A stretch of 64,000 nucleotides of DNA, taken from the NCBI GenBank assembly GCA_951812615.1, contig CATOSU010000007.1:167751-231750 (forward strand), in the 5' to 3' direction. The position numbers and the translations under genes are program-made. Below are positions 8,531 through 18,153 of the stretch, piece after piece. This DNA comes from an uncultured Paracoccaceae bacterium (GTDB lineage: Bacteria; Pseudomonadota; Alphaproteobacteria; Rhodobacterales; Rhodobacteraceae). A model generated the notes under the pieces. The model ran no database searches, had not been told where the DNA came from, and saw nothing but the letters and a program-made list of their open reading frames with translations. The first letter of the stretch is position 1. Every line of letters begins with the position of its first letter.

Positions 8531-9838
8531 ATGGTCCAGACAGCAGCAGACATGAACAACCTTGAAATGTCGGAAGCGAATAAACCGCTTCTGGACAAGG
8601 TTATCAAGCATATCAACGAAAACGTCGAGCCGATCACCGAAGAGTTTTACCGGCTGGGCAACAACCGCGCCGACCGCTGGTCTTATGCGCCGGGTCAGCT
8701 GGAGCTGTTGGAAACGGTCAAGCAGAAGGCACGCGATGCGGGTCTGTGGAATTTCTTCCTGCCCAATGCGGAAACCGGCGAAGGGCTGTCGAACCTCGAT
8801 TATGCCTATATCGCCGCCGAGCTGGGCAAGAACACGCTGGCCTCCGAATCCCTGAACTGTTCGGCACCGGACACCGGCAACATGGAGGTGCTGGAACGGG
8901 TCGGCACGCCTGAGCAGAAAGAACAGTGGCTGAAGCCGCTGCTGGCCGGTGAAATCCGGTCCGCCTTTGCCATGACCGAGCCGGACGTGGCGTCGTCAGA
9001 TGCGCGCAACATTTCCACCAGCGCGGTGCTGGAAAACGGCGAATGGGTGATCAACGGCGAGAAATACTATATCTCCGGCGCCGGTGATCCGCGCTGCAAG
9101 ATCATGATCGTGATGGTCAAAACCTCGCCCGAAGCCGAAACCTTCCGCCAGCAGAGCCAGATCCTCGTGCCGATGGACTGGCCCGGTGTGGAGGTTGTCG
9201 GCCCGATGTGCGTGTTCGGCCATGACGACGCGCCGCACGGGCACATGCAGATCCGGTTCAACAATGTGCGCGTGCCCGAAAGCAACATGCTGTGGGGCGA
9301 AGGCCGCGGGTTCGAGATCAGCCAGCTGCGGCTGGGGCCGGGACGGATCCATCATTGCATGCGGTCGATCGGACAGGCGGAAAAGGCGCTGGACCTGATG
9401 ATTGCACGCGGTCTGTCGCGCGAGGCGTTCGGCAAGAAGATCATCGATCTGGGCAAGAACATGGAAACCATCTCGCGCATGCGGATCGAGATTGAATCCA
9501 TGCGCCTGATGGTGCTGAAGGCCGCCAAGGCGATGGATACGATGGGCAACAAGGAGGCGCGGATCTGGGTCAGCATGATCAAGGCGCAGGTGCCCGAGAA
9601 AGTATGCCAGATCATCGATCAGGCAATGCAGGTGCACGGCGCGACGGGCCTGAGCCAGTGGTCGCCGCTTTCGGAGATGTATACCGGTCAGCGCACCCTG
9701 CGTTTTGCCGACGGACCCGATGAAGTGCATCACGCCGTGGTCGCGCGGGCCGAGGTGAAGGATTTCCGCAATTCAAACGAGCGCATGACCCGGGCCAGCA
9801 GCGGATCCTCCCAGGGCCGCATGTTCGAGGGACCATGA
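8531..9838 (+). CDS. ACAD10/11-like acyl-CoA dehydrogenase
   Basis: 435 residues. The start at 8531 follows ACGGAGGT (8518-8525); the upstream ATG at 8513 would place the ribosome-binding site inside the gene. The sequence closely follows the dehydrogenase part of mammalian ACAD10/ACAD11: INGEKYYISGAGDPRCKI, LGPGRIHHCMR, LKAAKAMDTMG, and the diagnostic LRFADGPDEVHH near residue 398. In ACAD11 these domains are fused to an APH-type kinase. Here the matching kinase is a separate gene at 26432-27469. It could be an ordinary dehydrogenase, or act on a 4-phosphoacyl-CoA as proposed for ACAD10/11 and LvaC. Confidence 0.9.
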   Translation: MVQTAADMNNLEMSEANKPLLDKVIKHINENVEPITEEFYRLGNNRADRWSYAPGQLELLETVKQKARDAGLWNFFLPNAETGEGLSNLDYAYIAAELGKNTLASESLNCSAPDTGNMEVLERVGTPEQKEQWLKPLLAGEIRSAFAMTEPDVASSDARNISTSAVLENGEWVINGEKYYISGAGDPRCKIMIVMVKTSPEAETFRQQSQILVPMDWPGVEVVGPMCVFGHDDAPHGHMQIRFNNVRVPESNMLWGEGRGFEISQLRLGPGRIHHCMRSIGQAEKALDLMIARGLSREAFGKKIIDLGKNMETISRMRIEIESMRLMVLKAAKAMDTMGNKEARIWVSMIKAQVPEKVCQIIDQAMQVHGATGLSQWSPLSEMYTGQRTLRFADGPDEVHHAVVARAEVKDFRNSNERMTRASSGSSQGRMFEGP

Positions 9839-10611
9839 TGCAGAACATGTTTGATCTGACCGGACGCACCGCCCTGCTGACCGGTGCGTCCCGGGGCATG
9901 GGGCTGGCGATGGCGACCGGGCTGGCGCAGGCCGGGGCCAATGTGGTGATCTCGGCCCGCAAAATGGATCAGCTGGAAGAGGCGGCGGCGCAGATTAACG
10001 CCGCCGCGGGGCGCGATGCCGCGATCCCGGTGGCCTGCAATATCGGCGAGAAGGCGCAGGTTGAAGCGCTGGCCGCCACGGCGCGGGACAGGGCCGGGCC
10101 GGTGTCGATCATCGTCGGAAATGCCGGGGTGAACCCCTATTACGGGTCGATGCGCGAAATCCCCGACGAGGCCTATGAAAAGACCATGCAGGCCAATGTG
10201 CAGTCGAACCTGTGGCTGGCCAACGCGGTGGTGGGCGACATGGAGGAACTGGGCGGCGGCGCGATGATGTTCACCTCGTCGATCGGGGCGTTCAAGCCGT
10301 CCGATACGCTGGGCACCTACAACATCTCCAAGCTGGCGCTGATCGCGCTTGTGCGCAATCTGGCGATGGAGTTCGGCCCCGCGGGCGTGCGTGTGAACGC
10401 AATCTGTCCCGGGCTGATCAAGACCGATTTCGCCCGCGCGCTGTGGGAAGATCCGGAGACCGAGAAATACTATCTGCGGCAGGTGCCGTTGCGACGGCTG
10501 GGCGAACCGGAGGATTTCACCGGCATCGCCGTGTTCCTGGCCTCCGAGGCGGGGCGGTATGTCACCGGTCAGGCTCTGACGGTGGATGGCGGTTCGGTCA
10601 TGTGGACCTGA
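9835..10611 (+). CDS. SDR-family oxidoreductase
   Basis: 258-residue classical short-chain dehydrogenase. It has cofactor motif TGASRGMG at about residues 16-23, the NAG motif near 100, Ser in the FTSS strand, and the catalytic YNISK with Tyr162. The C-terminus VDGGSVMWT is typical of FabG-like reductases. It overlaps the dehydrogenase stop (ATGATG; 9838 is an equally possible start). It probably oxidises or reduces a hydroxy/keto-acyl-CoA intermediate of the same pathway. Confidence 0.9.
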   Translation: MMQNMFDLTGRTALLTGASRGMGLAMATGLAQAGANVVISARKMDQLEEAAAQINAAAGRDAAIPVACNIGEKAQVEALAATARDRAGPVSIIVGNAGVNPYYGSMREIPDEAYEKTMQANVQSNLWLANAVVGDMEELGGGAMMFTSSIGAFKPSDTLGTYNISKLALIALVRNLAMEFGPAGVRVNAICPGLIKTDFARALWEDPETEKYYLRQVPLRRLGEPEDFTGIAVFLASEAGRYVTGQALTVDGGSVMWT

Positions 10612-10623
10612 GGGAGAACCAAA

Positions 10624-11400
10624 ATGGACATCAAAGGACAGGTCGTCGTCGTCACCGGCGCGGCCAGCGGCATCGGCAGGGCCTTGGCCCGGGCCTTTGC
10701 CGCAGCGGGTGCCGCGCGGGTGGTCTGTGCCGATCTCAACCTGATCGGTGCAGAGGAAACGGCGTCTGAAATCAACGGACTGGCGATCGAAGCGAATGTC
10801 TCCCGGGAGGCGGATATCGCCGCCCTGATCGACCGGACCGAGGCCGAGGCCGGTCCGATCGGGATCTTCTGTTCCAATGCCGGCATTCTGTCGATCGGCG
10901 GCCCGGAGGTGTCGGACGCGGACTGGCAGCGGATCTGGGAGGTCAACGTGATGGCCCATATCTGGGCCGCGCGCCACGTGGTGCCGCGGATGATCGAACG
11001 CGGCGGCGGATATCTGCTGAACACCGCCTCGGCGGCGGGTCTGCTGAACCAGGTCGGGTCCATGCCCTACGGGGTGACCAAGCATGCCGCCGTGGGCGCC
11101 GCCGAATGGCTGGCCTTCACCTACGGGGATCAGGGGATCGGTGTGTCGGTGCTCTGCCCGCAGGCGGTGCGTTCGGAAATGACCCGCGGCCACGAAGAGG
11201 GCGTTGCGGCGCAGGACGGCATGCTGGAACCCGAACCGGTGGCCGAAGCCTGTCTGCAGGCGATCCGGGACGAGAGCTTTCTGGTGCTGCCGCACCCGGA
11301 AGTGAAAGGGTACATGCAGTTCAAGGCGGAAAACTACGACCGCTGGATCGGCGGCATGAAAAAACTGAACCGGAAATTCGGCGGCCGCGTCGAAGGCTGA
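10624..11400 (+). CDS. SDR-family oxidoreductase
   Basis: 258-residue short-chain dehydrogenase. It has cofactor motif TGAASGIG near residue 14, NAG (CSNAGIL) near 88, and catalytic YGVTK with Tyr149. It is only distantly similar to the preceding SDR, so the operon carries two different alcohol/ketone redox steps. GAGGGAGAA precedes the ATG, 12 bp after the previous stop. It is the last gene of the plus-strand operon, converging on the amidohydrolase gene. Confidence 0.88.
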   Translation: MDIKGQVVVVTGAASGIGRALARAFAAAGAARVVCADLNLIGAEETASEINGLAIEANVSREADIAALIDRTEAEAGPIGIFCSNAGILSIGGPEVSDADWQRIWEVNVMAHIWAARHVVPRMIERGGGYLLNTASAAGLLNQVGSMPYGVTKHAAVGAAEWLAFTYGDQGIGVSVLCPQAVRSEMTRGHEEGVAAQDGMLEPEPVAEACLQAIRDESFLVLPHPEVKGYMQFKAENYDRWIGGMKKLNRKFGGRVEG

Positions 11401-11430
11401 CGCTCATCAGCCCTTGCGGGCTTCTTCGCT

Positions 11431-11463
11431 GAGCGAGGAGCGCCCGATAGGGAGCGAGGAGCG
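11431..11463. repeat. 12-bp direct repeat
   Basis: GAGCGAGGAGCG occurs twice (11431-11442 and 11452-11463) in the convergent gap between the SDR and amidohydrolase genes. It is preceded by a short GCCC-TTGC-GGGC hairpin near 11410. No function is evident. Confidence 0.4.
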
Positions 11464-11468
11464 GCCCC

Positions 11469-12491
11469 TCAGAGCCGGTAGATGCGCCGGGCCGTGACGG
11501 CGAACATCTGCGCCTGATCTGTTTCGCTGTAGCGGGCTGCGATCTTTTTCAGAGCGTTCCACAGCACCGGGTAGCTGACCGAGATCCGGTCGACGGGGAA
11601 GTTCGATTCGAACATGCAGCGTTCGGCGCCAAAGAACGCAATGGCGTCGTGGTACCAGTGGCCCAGCGTTTCGGCATATTCGTCCGATCCCGGCGGCAAA
11701 GCGCGGTCGTGCCAGCCCAGCCCGTTGTCGGGCATGGCCATGCCGCCGAGCTTGACAACCACGTTCGGGCAATCGGCGAGCGTGGCCATTTCCTGTTTCC
11801 AGACCCGATGAATGGCCTCGCGCTGACCGGCGAACCGACCCACGCCCAGTGGCATCGACAGGTGGTTCAGAACCACGGTTGTCCCCGGCACAGCCTGCGC
11901 CAGCGCCGTCAGGTCGGTCAGCTGGTGATGGTATTGCCAGGTGTCGTAGGTCAGGCCGCGTTCGCCCAGACGGGCAACGCCGCGGCGGAAATCGGGGTCG
12001 GCATACTGACCCGGCACGCCGCGGCCTGGAATTTTGAGATGCTCGGGCTCCGGATCGCAGGAGCCGGAATGCCGGATGCCGCGGAACAGACCCTGACCGG
12101 CCGCTTCGAGCGCGTCCAGAACGGTGTCGAGTTCCGGGTTGTGCAGATCCGCATGGCCAACGATTCCGGTTAGTTGTGCGCGGTTCTTCAACCGTCGCCC
12201 GGCCAACGCCATTTCCGCGACCTTGCGGGTTTCGCCAACCGGCTGCAGCGGTTCGGGCGCATCCGTGTCGTACCATGCACGGCATTCGATGAAGACGGTT
12301 TCGGCGATGTTGTGACCGGTTTCAGTGTCCGCCCATAGATGGTCCATCTCATAGGGAATGCCTTCGCGGATCCAGAGATGGTGATGCGGATCGACGATTT
12401 CGCGCGCGGGGTCGAGGATCGGCTCCTGCACCTGCGCCAGCCAGTCGTCGCGGGCGGCCATGCGCGGCACCCAGGATGGATCATGGGTCAT
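11469..12491 (-). CDS. Amidohydrolase (TIM-barrel, COG3618-like)
   Basis: 340-residue metal-dependent hydrolase with the N-terminal DPHHHLW motif (His36-His38) that opens this amidohydrolase branch. Other members include lactonases and decarboxylase-like TIM barrels. A C-terminal FESNFPVDR segment also fits the family. Its start overlaps the thioesterase stop (ATGA), making it the last gene of the minus-strand operon from 18074. Lactone hydrolysis would fit a hydroxy-acid pathway, but the substrate is not evident. Confidence 0.82.
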   Translation of the reverse strand: MTHDPSWVPRMAARDDWLAQVQEPILDPAREIVDPHHHLWIREGIPYEMDHLWADTETGHNIAETVFIECRAWYDTDAPEPLQPVGETRKVAEMALAGRRLKNRAQLTGIVGHADLHNPELDTVLDALEAAGQGLFRGIRHSGSCDPEPEHLKIPGRGVPGQYADPDFRRGVARLGERGLTYDTWQYHHQLTDLTALAQAVPGTTVVLNHLSMPLGVGRFAGQREAIHRVWKQEMATLADCPNVVVKLGGMAMPDNGLGWHDRALPPGSDEYAETLGHWYHDAIAFFGAERCMFESNFPVDRISVSYPVLWNALKKIAARYSETDQAQMFAVTARRIYRL

Positions 12492-13354
12492 TTCTGTTTC
12501 CTCGGGCGGACCAGCCCTTCCTGCGCGGTGCTGGCCACCAGCGTGCCGTCGGCGGTGTAGATCGCACCGCGGTTGAAGCCGCGGGCGCCACCGGTAAAGG
12601 GCGCGTCCATCGTGTAGAGGTGCCAGTTTTCAAAGGCGATGGGGCCGTGAAACCACATCGCGTGATCGAGACTGGCGGTCATCACCCTGCCCTGAAACCA
12701 CGTCAGCGCGTGCGGGCGCAGTGAGGACCCCAGCAGGTTCATGTCCGAGGCATAGGCCAGCAGGCAATGCTGCATCTGCGGGTCAAGCCCGCGGGCTTCG
12801 GGCATGCGGAACCACAGGTGGTTGGCGTCATCCTGCACGCCGGGGTCGAACATGTCGCGCGGGTCCAGCTCGCGGACCTCGATGGGGCGCGGGCGGGTGA
12901 AATCGGCGCGGAACTTCTCGGGCAGGCGTTCGGCGTCGCGGTCGCGTTCCTCGGCCCGGCTCATCAATCCGTCGGGGCCGGGAATGTCGGGCATCGGGTG
13001 CTGGTGGTCCCAGCCGTCCTCCTCGACGTGGAAGGAGGCGGACATGTTGAAAATCTGCCGCCCATGCTGGATCGCGACGATCCGGCGGGTGGTGAAGCTG
13101 CCGCCGTCGCGGGCGCGGTCGACCTCGTAGATCACCGGGATCGAAGGATCACCGGCGCGGATGAAATAGGCGTGCAGGGAATGGCACAGCCGGTCGTCGA
13201 CGGTGCGGTAGGCGGCCATCAGCGATTGCGCGATCACCTGTCCGCCATAGATCCGCTGCGTGGTTTCCCCGCCGGCGCCCTTGCCACGGAACAGGTCCAC
13301 CTCGAGCGTTTCTATGTCCAGAAGGTCAATGAGTTCGTCTGCCGGGTCAGTCAT
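12488..13354 (-). CDS. tesB: Acyl-CoA thioesterase II
   Basis: 288-residue double hot-dog thioesterase of the TesB type: RIYGGQVIAQSLMAA near residue 35, HSLHAYFIRAGD, and the C-terminal SLDHAMWFHGPI. It hydrolyses acyl-CoA to free acid and CoA, perhaps to release CoA from dead-end intermediates. Its ATG overlaps the acetoacetyl-CoA synthetase stop by 8 nt. A start 33 nt upstream (MQNNVRKSLQ) is possible but would deepen the overlap. Confidence 0.92.
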   Translation of the reverse strand: MTDPADELIDLLDIETLEVDLFRGKGAGGETTQRIYGGQVIAQSLMAAYRTVDDRLCHSLHAYFIRAGDPSIPVIYEVDRARDGGSFTTRRIVAIQHGRQIFNMSASFHVEEDGWDHQHPMPDIPGPDGLMSRAEERDRDAERLPEKFRADFTRPRPIEVRELDPRDMFDPGVQDDANHLWFRMPEARGLDPQMQHCLLAYASDMNLLGSSLRPHALTWFQGRVMTASLDHAMWFHGPIAFENWHLYTMDAPFTGGARGFNRGAIYTADGTLVASTAQEGLVRPRKQK

Positions 13355-15314
13355 TTGCAGGGACTTTCTCACGTTGTTTTGCATAGGTAACGAAGACGTC
13401 GAAACTGTCGGGATTGGCCATGGAATCGCGGTTGACCACGGTTTCGGGGTCGCCGCCCAGCAGCAGTTTCTTGACCGGCACTTCGAGCTTTTTGCCGGAC
13501 AGGGTGCGCGGCACTTCGGCGATCTGCACAATTTCGTTGGGCAGGAACCGGGCGGACACGCCGGAGCGGATGGCGGCATTGATCCGGTCGCGCAGGGCGT
13601 CGTCCAGCGTGCGGCCATCGGCCAGCACCACAAAGAGCGGCATGAAACTGTCGCGGCCGAGGAACTCGAGATCGATGACCAGCGAATCCATCACGTCGCT
13701 CAGCCCTTCGACAGCCTGGTAGATCTCGGACGAACCCAGCCGCAGGCCGCGCCGGTTGATCGTGGCGTCCGAGCGGCCATAGATGACCGATCCGCCTTCG
13801 GGCGTGATCTCGATCCAGTCGCCATGGCGCCAGACCCCCGGATAGGTGTCGAAATAGCTGCCATGCAGGCGGCTGCCATCTTCGTCCCCCCAGAAACATA
13901 GCGGCATCGACGGCAGCGGTTCGGTACAGACCAGCTCACCCACCTTGTCGAACACTTCGTTTCCGGCTTCATCATAGGCGCGCACGGCATTGCCCAGAAA
14001 CCGGCACTGCATTTCGGCGGCCCGCACCGGCAGCATCGGGTGTGACCCGACAAAGGCGCCGCTGAGATCGGTGCCGCCGGAAATCGGGCCCAGCCAGACA
14101 TCCTGTTTCACCTGTCTGTAGATCCAGTCATAGCCGTCGGCGGTCAGGGGTGAGCCGGTAGAGCCGACGGAGCGCAGCGCCGAGAGGTCGAGATCCGCGG
14201 GCCGGATGCCGGATTTGCGGCAGGTTTCGAAAAACGCGGCGCCGGCGCCGAAAAACGTCAGGGCCTCGTCGGCGGCTACGCGCCATGGCTCCATCATGTC
14301 GGGGTGGTTCACCGCGCCATCGAACAGGACCACTGTGGCCCCCTGCCCCAGCACCGCCAGCTGCGCGTTCCACAGGATCCAGCCTGATGAAGTCAGCCAC
14401 ATGAAACGGTCGCGGGCGGTCAGGTCCTGATGCAGGCTTTGCTTGGCGCCTTCAAGCAGGACACCGCCATGCCCGTGCACGATGGGCTTGGGGTTGCCGG
14501 TGGTGCCGGAGGAATAGACGATCCACAGCGGGTGGTCGAAGGGAACCTGCGTGGTTTCGAACCGGGCTTCGCCCTGTGTCAGGGCGGTCCAGTCCTGCGC
14601 GCCATTTGGCAAATCTCCGGCAACCGGCAGCCAGATCCGGTGCCGGAGCGTGGGCAGCCCGTCGCAGATGGTGGCCAGAACCTCGCGCCGGTCGATCATC
14701 TTGCCGCCATGCATATAGCCGTCCTGCGCGATCAGGACCTTCGGTTCGATCTGCCGGAACCGGTCGAGGATGGCGACATGGCCCATATCGGGCGAACAGA
14801 GCGACCAGATCGCGCCAAGGCTGGTGGCGGCGATGCAGGCGATCAGTGCGCTTTCGGTGTTGGGCAGCACGGCGACCACGCGGTCGCCGGGTTCCACTCC
14901 CATGTCCCGCAGGGTATCGGCGACATTGGCGACCTGCTGGCGCAGCTCGGCCCATGTCAGCGCGGACCGGCCGAAGGTTTCGGAGCGCACGATCAGCGCG
15001 GTGTCCTGTGGCGCGCTTTCAGCCCGGCGCAGGATCTGATCGGTGATGTTCAGTTCCGCGCCGGGAAACCACACCGCGCCGGGCATTTTGCGTTCTGCCA
15101 GAACGGCGGTGTGCGGGCTGGAAAAACGGATCTCGAAATAGTCCCAGATCGCCGACCAGAACCCGTCGAGATCGGTGACGCTCCATTCCCACATGGCCGG
15201 GTAATCGGCAAACTCCAGCCCGCGATCGTCCTTCAGCCAGCGGATGAAGCAGGCCATGGTGGACGCGTCGGCCCGTTCCGGCGACGGGGTCCAGAGGATT
15301 GGCCGGTCGCTCAT
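13347..15314 (-). CDS. Acetoacetate--CoA ligase
   Basis: 655-residue AMP-forming ligase of the acetoacetyl-CoA synthetase family. The N-terminal domain (WTPSPERADASTMACFIRWL) and length are typical. The ATP-binding motif is YSSGTTGNPKPIVHGHGG, and the C-terminal catalytic Lys lies in TLSGKKLEVPVKK. It activates acetoacetate (or a similar 3-oxo acid) to the CoA ester, linking the pathway to thiolysis. The start chosen overlaps the serine-hydrolase stop (ATGA). Confidence 0.92.
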   Translation of the reverse strand: MSDRPILWTPSPERADASTMACFIRWLKDDRGLEFADYPAMWEWSVTDLDGFWSAIWDYFEIRFSSPHTAVLAERKMPGAVWFPGAELNITDQILRRAESAPQDTALIVRSETFGRSALTWAELRQQVANVADTLRDMGVEPGDRVVAVLPNTESALIACIAATSLGAIWSLCSPDMGHVAILDRFRQIEPKVLIAQDGYMHGGKMIDRREVLATICDGLPTLRHRIWLPVAGDLPNGAQDWTALTQGEARFETTQVPFDHPLWIVYSSGTTGNPKPIVHGHGGVLLEGAKQSLHQDLTARDRFMWLTSSGWILWNAQLAVLGQGATVVLFDGAVNHPDMMEPWRVAADEALTFFGAGAAFFETCRKSGIRPADLDLSALRSVGSTGSPLTADGYDWIYRQVKQDVWLGPISGGTDLSGAFVGSHPMLPVRAAEMQCRFLGNAVRAYDEAGNEVFDKVGELVCTEPLPSMPLCFWGDEDGSRLHGSYFDTYPGVWRHGDWIEITPEGGSVIYGRSDATINRRGLRLGSSEIYQAVEGLSDVMDSLVIDLEFLGRDSFMPLFVVLADGRTLDDALRDRINAAIRSGVSARFLPNEIVQIAEVPRTLSGKKLEVPVKKLLLGGDPETVVNRDSMANPDSFDVFVTYAKQREKVPAND

Positions 15315-16531
15315 GCGATCAGCGCACCGTGGACCAGCGCGCGCAGCTGGGCGCGCGACGGATAGCTGGACGATGGCGACAGCTGGGTAAAGAAGACAAC
15401 GGTCATCTGATGCACCGGGTCGACCCAGAAGAAGGTGGAGGCCATCCCGCCCCATGCGAAATCGCCGACGCTGCCGGGTGTGCCGGCGCGGCCGGGGCTG
15501 AGCATGACCGACCCGCCGATGCCGAAACCGGTGCCGGTCATCGGCTGTTCGGCAAAACTTTCGGGACCCATCGCGGCGATGTCGGCCTCCAGATGGTTGC
15601 TCATCATGAAGGCCAGCGTTTTGGGCGAAAGGATGCGATGCCCGCCGGCATCGCCCCCGCGCCGCAGCATTTCTGCAAAGCGTCCGTAATCGTCGATGGT
15701 CCCGACCAGCCCGCCGCCGCCGGAGCGCTGTGGCGTGGTGTGATAGGGCGACCGGCTGTATTCATCGGCCAGCCGCAGGGTTTCGCCGGTTTCCTTGGCT
15801 TGGTTCAGCGCCATCGGATCATCGAGCGGCGTGTAGAGGTTGGCAAACCGATCGCCGATACCTGCCGGCACGTTGAACCCGGTTTCCGTCATCCCCAGCG
15901 GTTCAAAGACGGTTTCGGCGAAATAGGCATCAAGGCTCTGGCCCGAGATCACCTCGACCACGCGACCGAGGATGTCGATCCCGACAGAGTATTGCCATTG
16001 CGTACCCGGCTGAAACGCCAGCGGCAGGCCCGCGACCTTGACGGCCACCTCGGCCAGCGTGCCGTCCTTGGGACCGAAATCCAGCTTTGCCTCGGCCATC
16101 GCCTCGGGGACCAGCCCGGGATTGAAGCTGTAGGAAAGGCCGCTGGTGTGGGTGGCCAGTTGCTGCAGTGTTGGCGCAGCACAGGCTTCGGTCTGATCCA
16201 GACGCGTGGCGCCGGAGATCAGGGCCTGCATTTTCGCAAACTCGGGGATGAATTCGGACACCGGGGCATCCAGATGCGCAAGGCCGCGTTCCACCAGCGT
16301 CATCAGCGCCACCGAGGTCACCGGCTTGGTCATGGAATAGATCCGCGCCACGGTGTCCCGTTCGAAGGGCAGATCATCCTCGACATTGCGCCGCCCGCAA
16401 TCGGCGTAATACACCTCCTGCCCGTTGCGGTGGATCAGAACCGCGCAGCCGGGATATTTGCGGGCATCCACATAGCCCTGCATCCACGGTGCGATCCGGT
16501 CCAGCCGGTCGGTGTCGAAGCCTTCGGTCAT
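15311..16531 (-). CDS. Serine hydrolase (class C beta-lactamase fold)
   Basis: 406-residue penicillin-binding-like serine hydrolase without an obvious signal peptide. The nucleophile motif is SMTK (Ser66, Lys69), followed by HTSGLSYSF, which supplies the tyrosine of the second motif. Cytosolic members of this group are usually esterases (EstB-like) rather than beta-lactamases. It is coupled on both sides by ATGA overlaps, so it is probably part of the same acyl-CoA pathway, for example ester or lactone cleavage. Confidence 0.86.
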   Translation of the reverse strand: MTEGFDTDRLDRIAPWMQGYVDARKYPGCAVLIHRNGQEVYYADCGRRNVEDDLPFERDTVARIYSMTKPVTSVALMTLVERGLAHLDAPVSEFIPEFAKMQALISGATRLDQTEACAAPTLQQLATHTSGLSYSFNPGLVPEAMAEAKLDFGPKDGTLAEVAVKVAGLPLAFQPGTQWQYSVGIDILGRVVEVISGQSLDAYFAETVFEPLGMTETGFNVPAGIGDRFANLYTPLDDPMALNQAKETGETLRLADEYSRSPYHTTPQRSGGGGLVGTIDDYGRFAEMLRRGGDAGGHRILSPKTLAFMMSNHLEADIAAMGPESFAEQPMTGTGFGIGGSVMLSPGRAGTPGSVGDFAWGGMASTFFWVDPVHQMTVVFFTQLSPSSSYPSRAQLRALVHGALIA

Positions 16532-17328
16532 TCCTGCGTTCCCTTTTGTCCTGCTATGGCGCGGCCCCGTTCGGTGACCCGTGCCCGGTTTTCTCCGACC
16601 TGGGCCTGCGACACGCCGGCGATGTGGTCGTCGAACAGCGCCGCCTCCTGCGCCAGCCCGTCATCCAGTCCGGTGTTGAGCCCGACATTGATCAGCCCGC
16701 GCAGGCGCCCCATCGTCACACGGTCGGTTTCCGCGATCTGCCCGGCCAGCGCCCGGGCGCGCGGCATCAGCCCGTCCGCCGGCGTCACCTCGTTGACAAG
16801 GCCCCAGTCACAGGCTTTGGCGGCGTCGATGAATTCGCCGGTCAGGCTCATCTGCCGGGCGCGGTTGACACCGATCAGGCGCGGCAGCACCTGTGTCATG
16901 CCCCAGCTGGGTGTGATCCCGACCCGGGCGTGGGTGTCGGCAAAGCGCGCGCCGTCGGCGGCGATCATGAAATCAGACATCATCGCCAGCTCCAGCCCGC
17001 CGGTGACCGCAACACCGTTGACCGCCGCGATCATCGGGTGCGGCGAAGACCGGATGACATCGAACAGGCTGTCCCCGCCATGCCATTTCATCCGGTCCAG
17101 TGCGTCGGGATCCTGGCTCAGCTCGCGAAGATCCACGCCGGCGCAAAAGGCCCGCCCTGCCCCGGTCAGAATGATCGCGCGCAGGGTATCGTCAGCGTTC
17201 AGGTCCTGCATCACTGCCGTCAGCCGCGTCACCAGCGCGTGGTTCAGCGCGTTCATGACATCCGGCCGGTTCAGCGTCAGTTCGGCCACGGCGCCGCTGC
17301 GGGCAACAAGCAGAATGTCGTCGCTCAT
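16528..17328 (-). CDS. Crotonase-family protein (enoyl-CoA hydratase/isomerase)
   Basis: 266-residue crotonase fold. The first catalytic Glu is kept (GGLELAMMSDF). At the second position, where hydratases have P-E, the sequence reads FADTHARVGI, so that Glu is missing. It may be an isomerase, hydrolase or other crotonase activity rather than a standard hydratase. It overlaps both neighbours by ATGA and lies directly after a second crotonase gene. Confidence 0.85.
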   Translation of the reverse strand: MSDDILLVARSGAVAELTLNRPDVMNALNHALVTRLTAVMQDLNADDTLRAIILTGAGRAFCAGVDLRELSQDPDALDRMKWHGGDSLFDVIRSSPHPMIAAVNGVAVTGGLELAMMSDFMIAADGARFADTHARVGITPSWGMTQVLPRLIGVNRARQMSLTGEFIDAAKACDWGLVNEVTPADGLMPRARALAGQIAETDRVTMGRLRGLINVGLNTGLDDGLAQEAALFDDHIAGVSQAQVGENRARVTERGRAIAGQKGTQE

Positions 17329-18074
17329 CCGATCATCCTTTGCATGGCGTCCCGGGTTTCCGGCCCGAACCAGCCGCGGTCGGGGTCGGTTTTCAGGCGT
17401 TCCATTTCGGCATCGATCACCGCGATCGCGGGTTGCCGGATCTGCCGCTTGACCCGCGCAAAGGTGGCACCGGGAATACCGGCCAGTTCGCGCGCCTTGG
17501 CTTCGGCGGCGGGGTCGACCTCGTCGGCGTCGCAGAGATGGTCGACGATGCCGCGCGCTGCCGCAACGGCCGCCGGCACCGGCTGACCGGTCAGCATCAG
17601 ACGGCGCAAATCGTTGGGATCCAGCGTGGCGCGGGCAATCTCCAGCGGTCCGACGGGAAAATCCGCGCCGACGCGCACCTCGGCCAGACCGAATTTCGCT
17701 TTCGGGCCCGACACCCGCCAGTCGGAGGCCAGCACGAAAAACAGCCCGCCCGCAATGGCCGCTCCGTTGATCGCGGCAACGATGGGTTTTGGAAAGGTGA
17801 ACTGGGTCAGAAACCCGGCATTGAGCGCATCGACGATGGCATTTTGTTCGGCCCGGTCAAAACGCTGCGCCGCCTTGAGGTCAAGACCGGCGGAATAGAC
17901 GGCAAAGGCACTGTCCAGCACCACGGCGCGCACGCTGTCCGTGGCGGCCAGATCGTCCAGCGTGCCGGCAAATTCCATCAGGAACGCCGGGGTCAGCGCA
18001 TTTACCGGCGCGCGGTTCAGGGTCAGCCGCGTGATGCCGCCCCCAAGGTCGTTTCGGATCACCTGCGCGGTCAT
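17325..18074 (-). CDS. Crotonase-family protein (enoyl-CoA isomerase-like)
   Basis: 249-residue crotonase fold and first gene of the six-gene minus operon. The first catalytic Glu position is Phe (AGGLFFVLASDW). The second is kept (FGLAEVRVG). One-glutamate crotonases are usually delta3-delta2 enoyl-CoA isomerases, which fits the length and sequence style. It is divergent from the GST gene. Confidence 0.84.
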   Translation of the reverse strand: MTAQVIRNDLGGGITRLTLNRAPVNALTPAFLMEFAGTLDDLAATDSVRAVVLDSAFAVYSAGLDLKAAQRFDRAEQNAIVDALNAGFLTQFTFPKPIVAAINGAAIAGGLFFVLASDWRVSGPKAKFGLAEVRVGADFPVGPLEIARATLDPNDLRRLMLTGQPVPAAVAAARGIVDHLCDADEVDPAAEAKARELAGIPGATFARVKRQIRQPAIAVIDAEMERLKTDPDRGWFGPETRDAMQRMIG

Positions 18075-18153
18075 TTCACCCTCCCTTGATCGCGCCGATA
18101 TTGAGCGGTTTTGCGCGGCGGCGCCACAGGGAAATGACCCCCGGCTTTGTCAC

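Noticed and set aside
15299..17452. 717-codon plus-strand open frame opposite the serine hydrolase and crotonase genes
   Set aside because: Composition changes along the frame and no motif is visible. The minus-strand genes have clear family motifs and start/stop overlaps.
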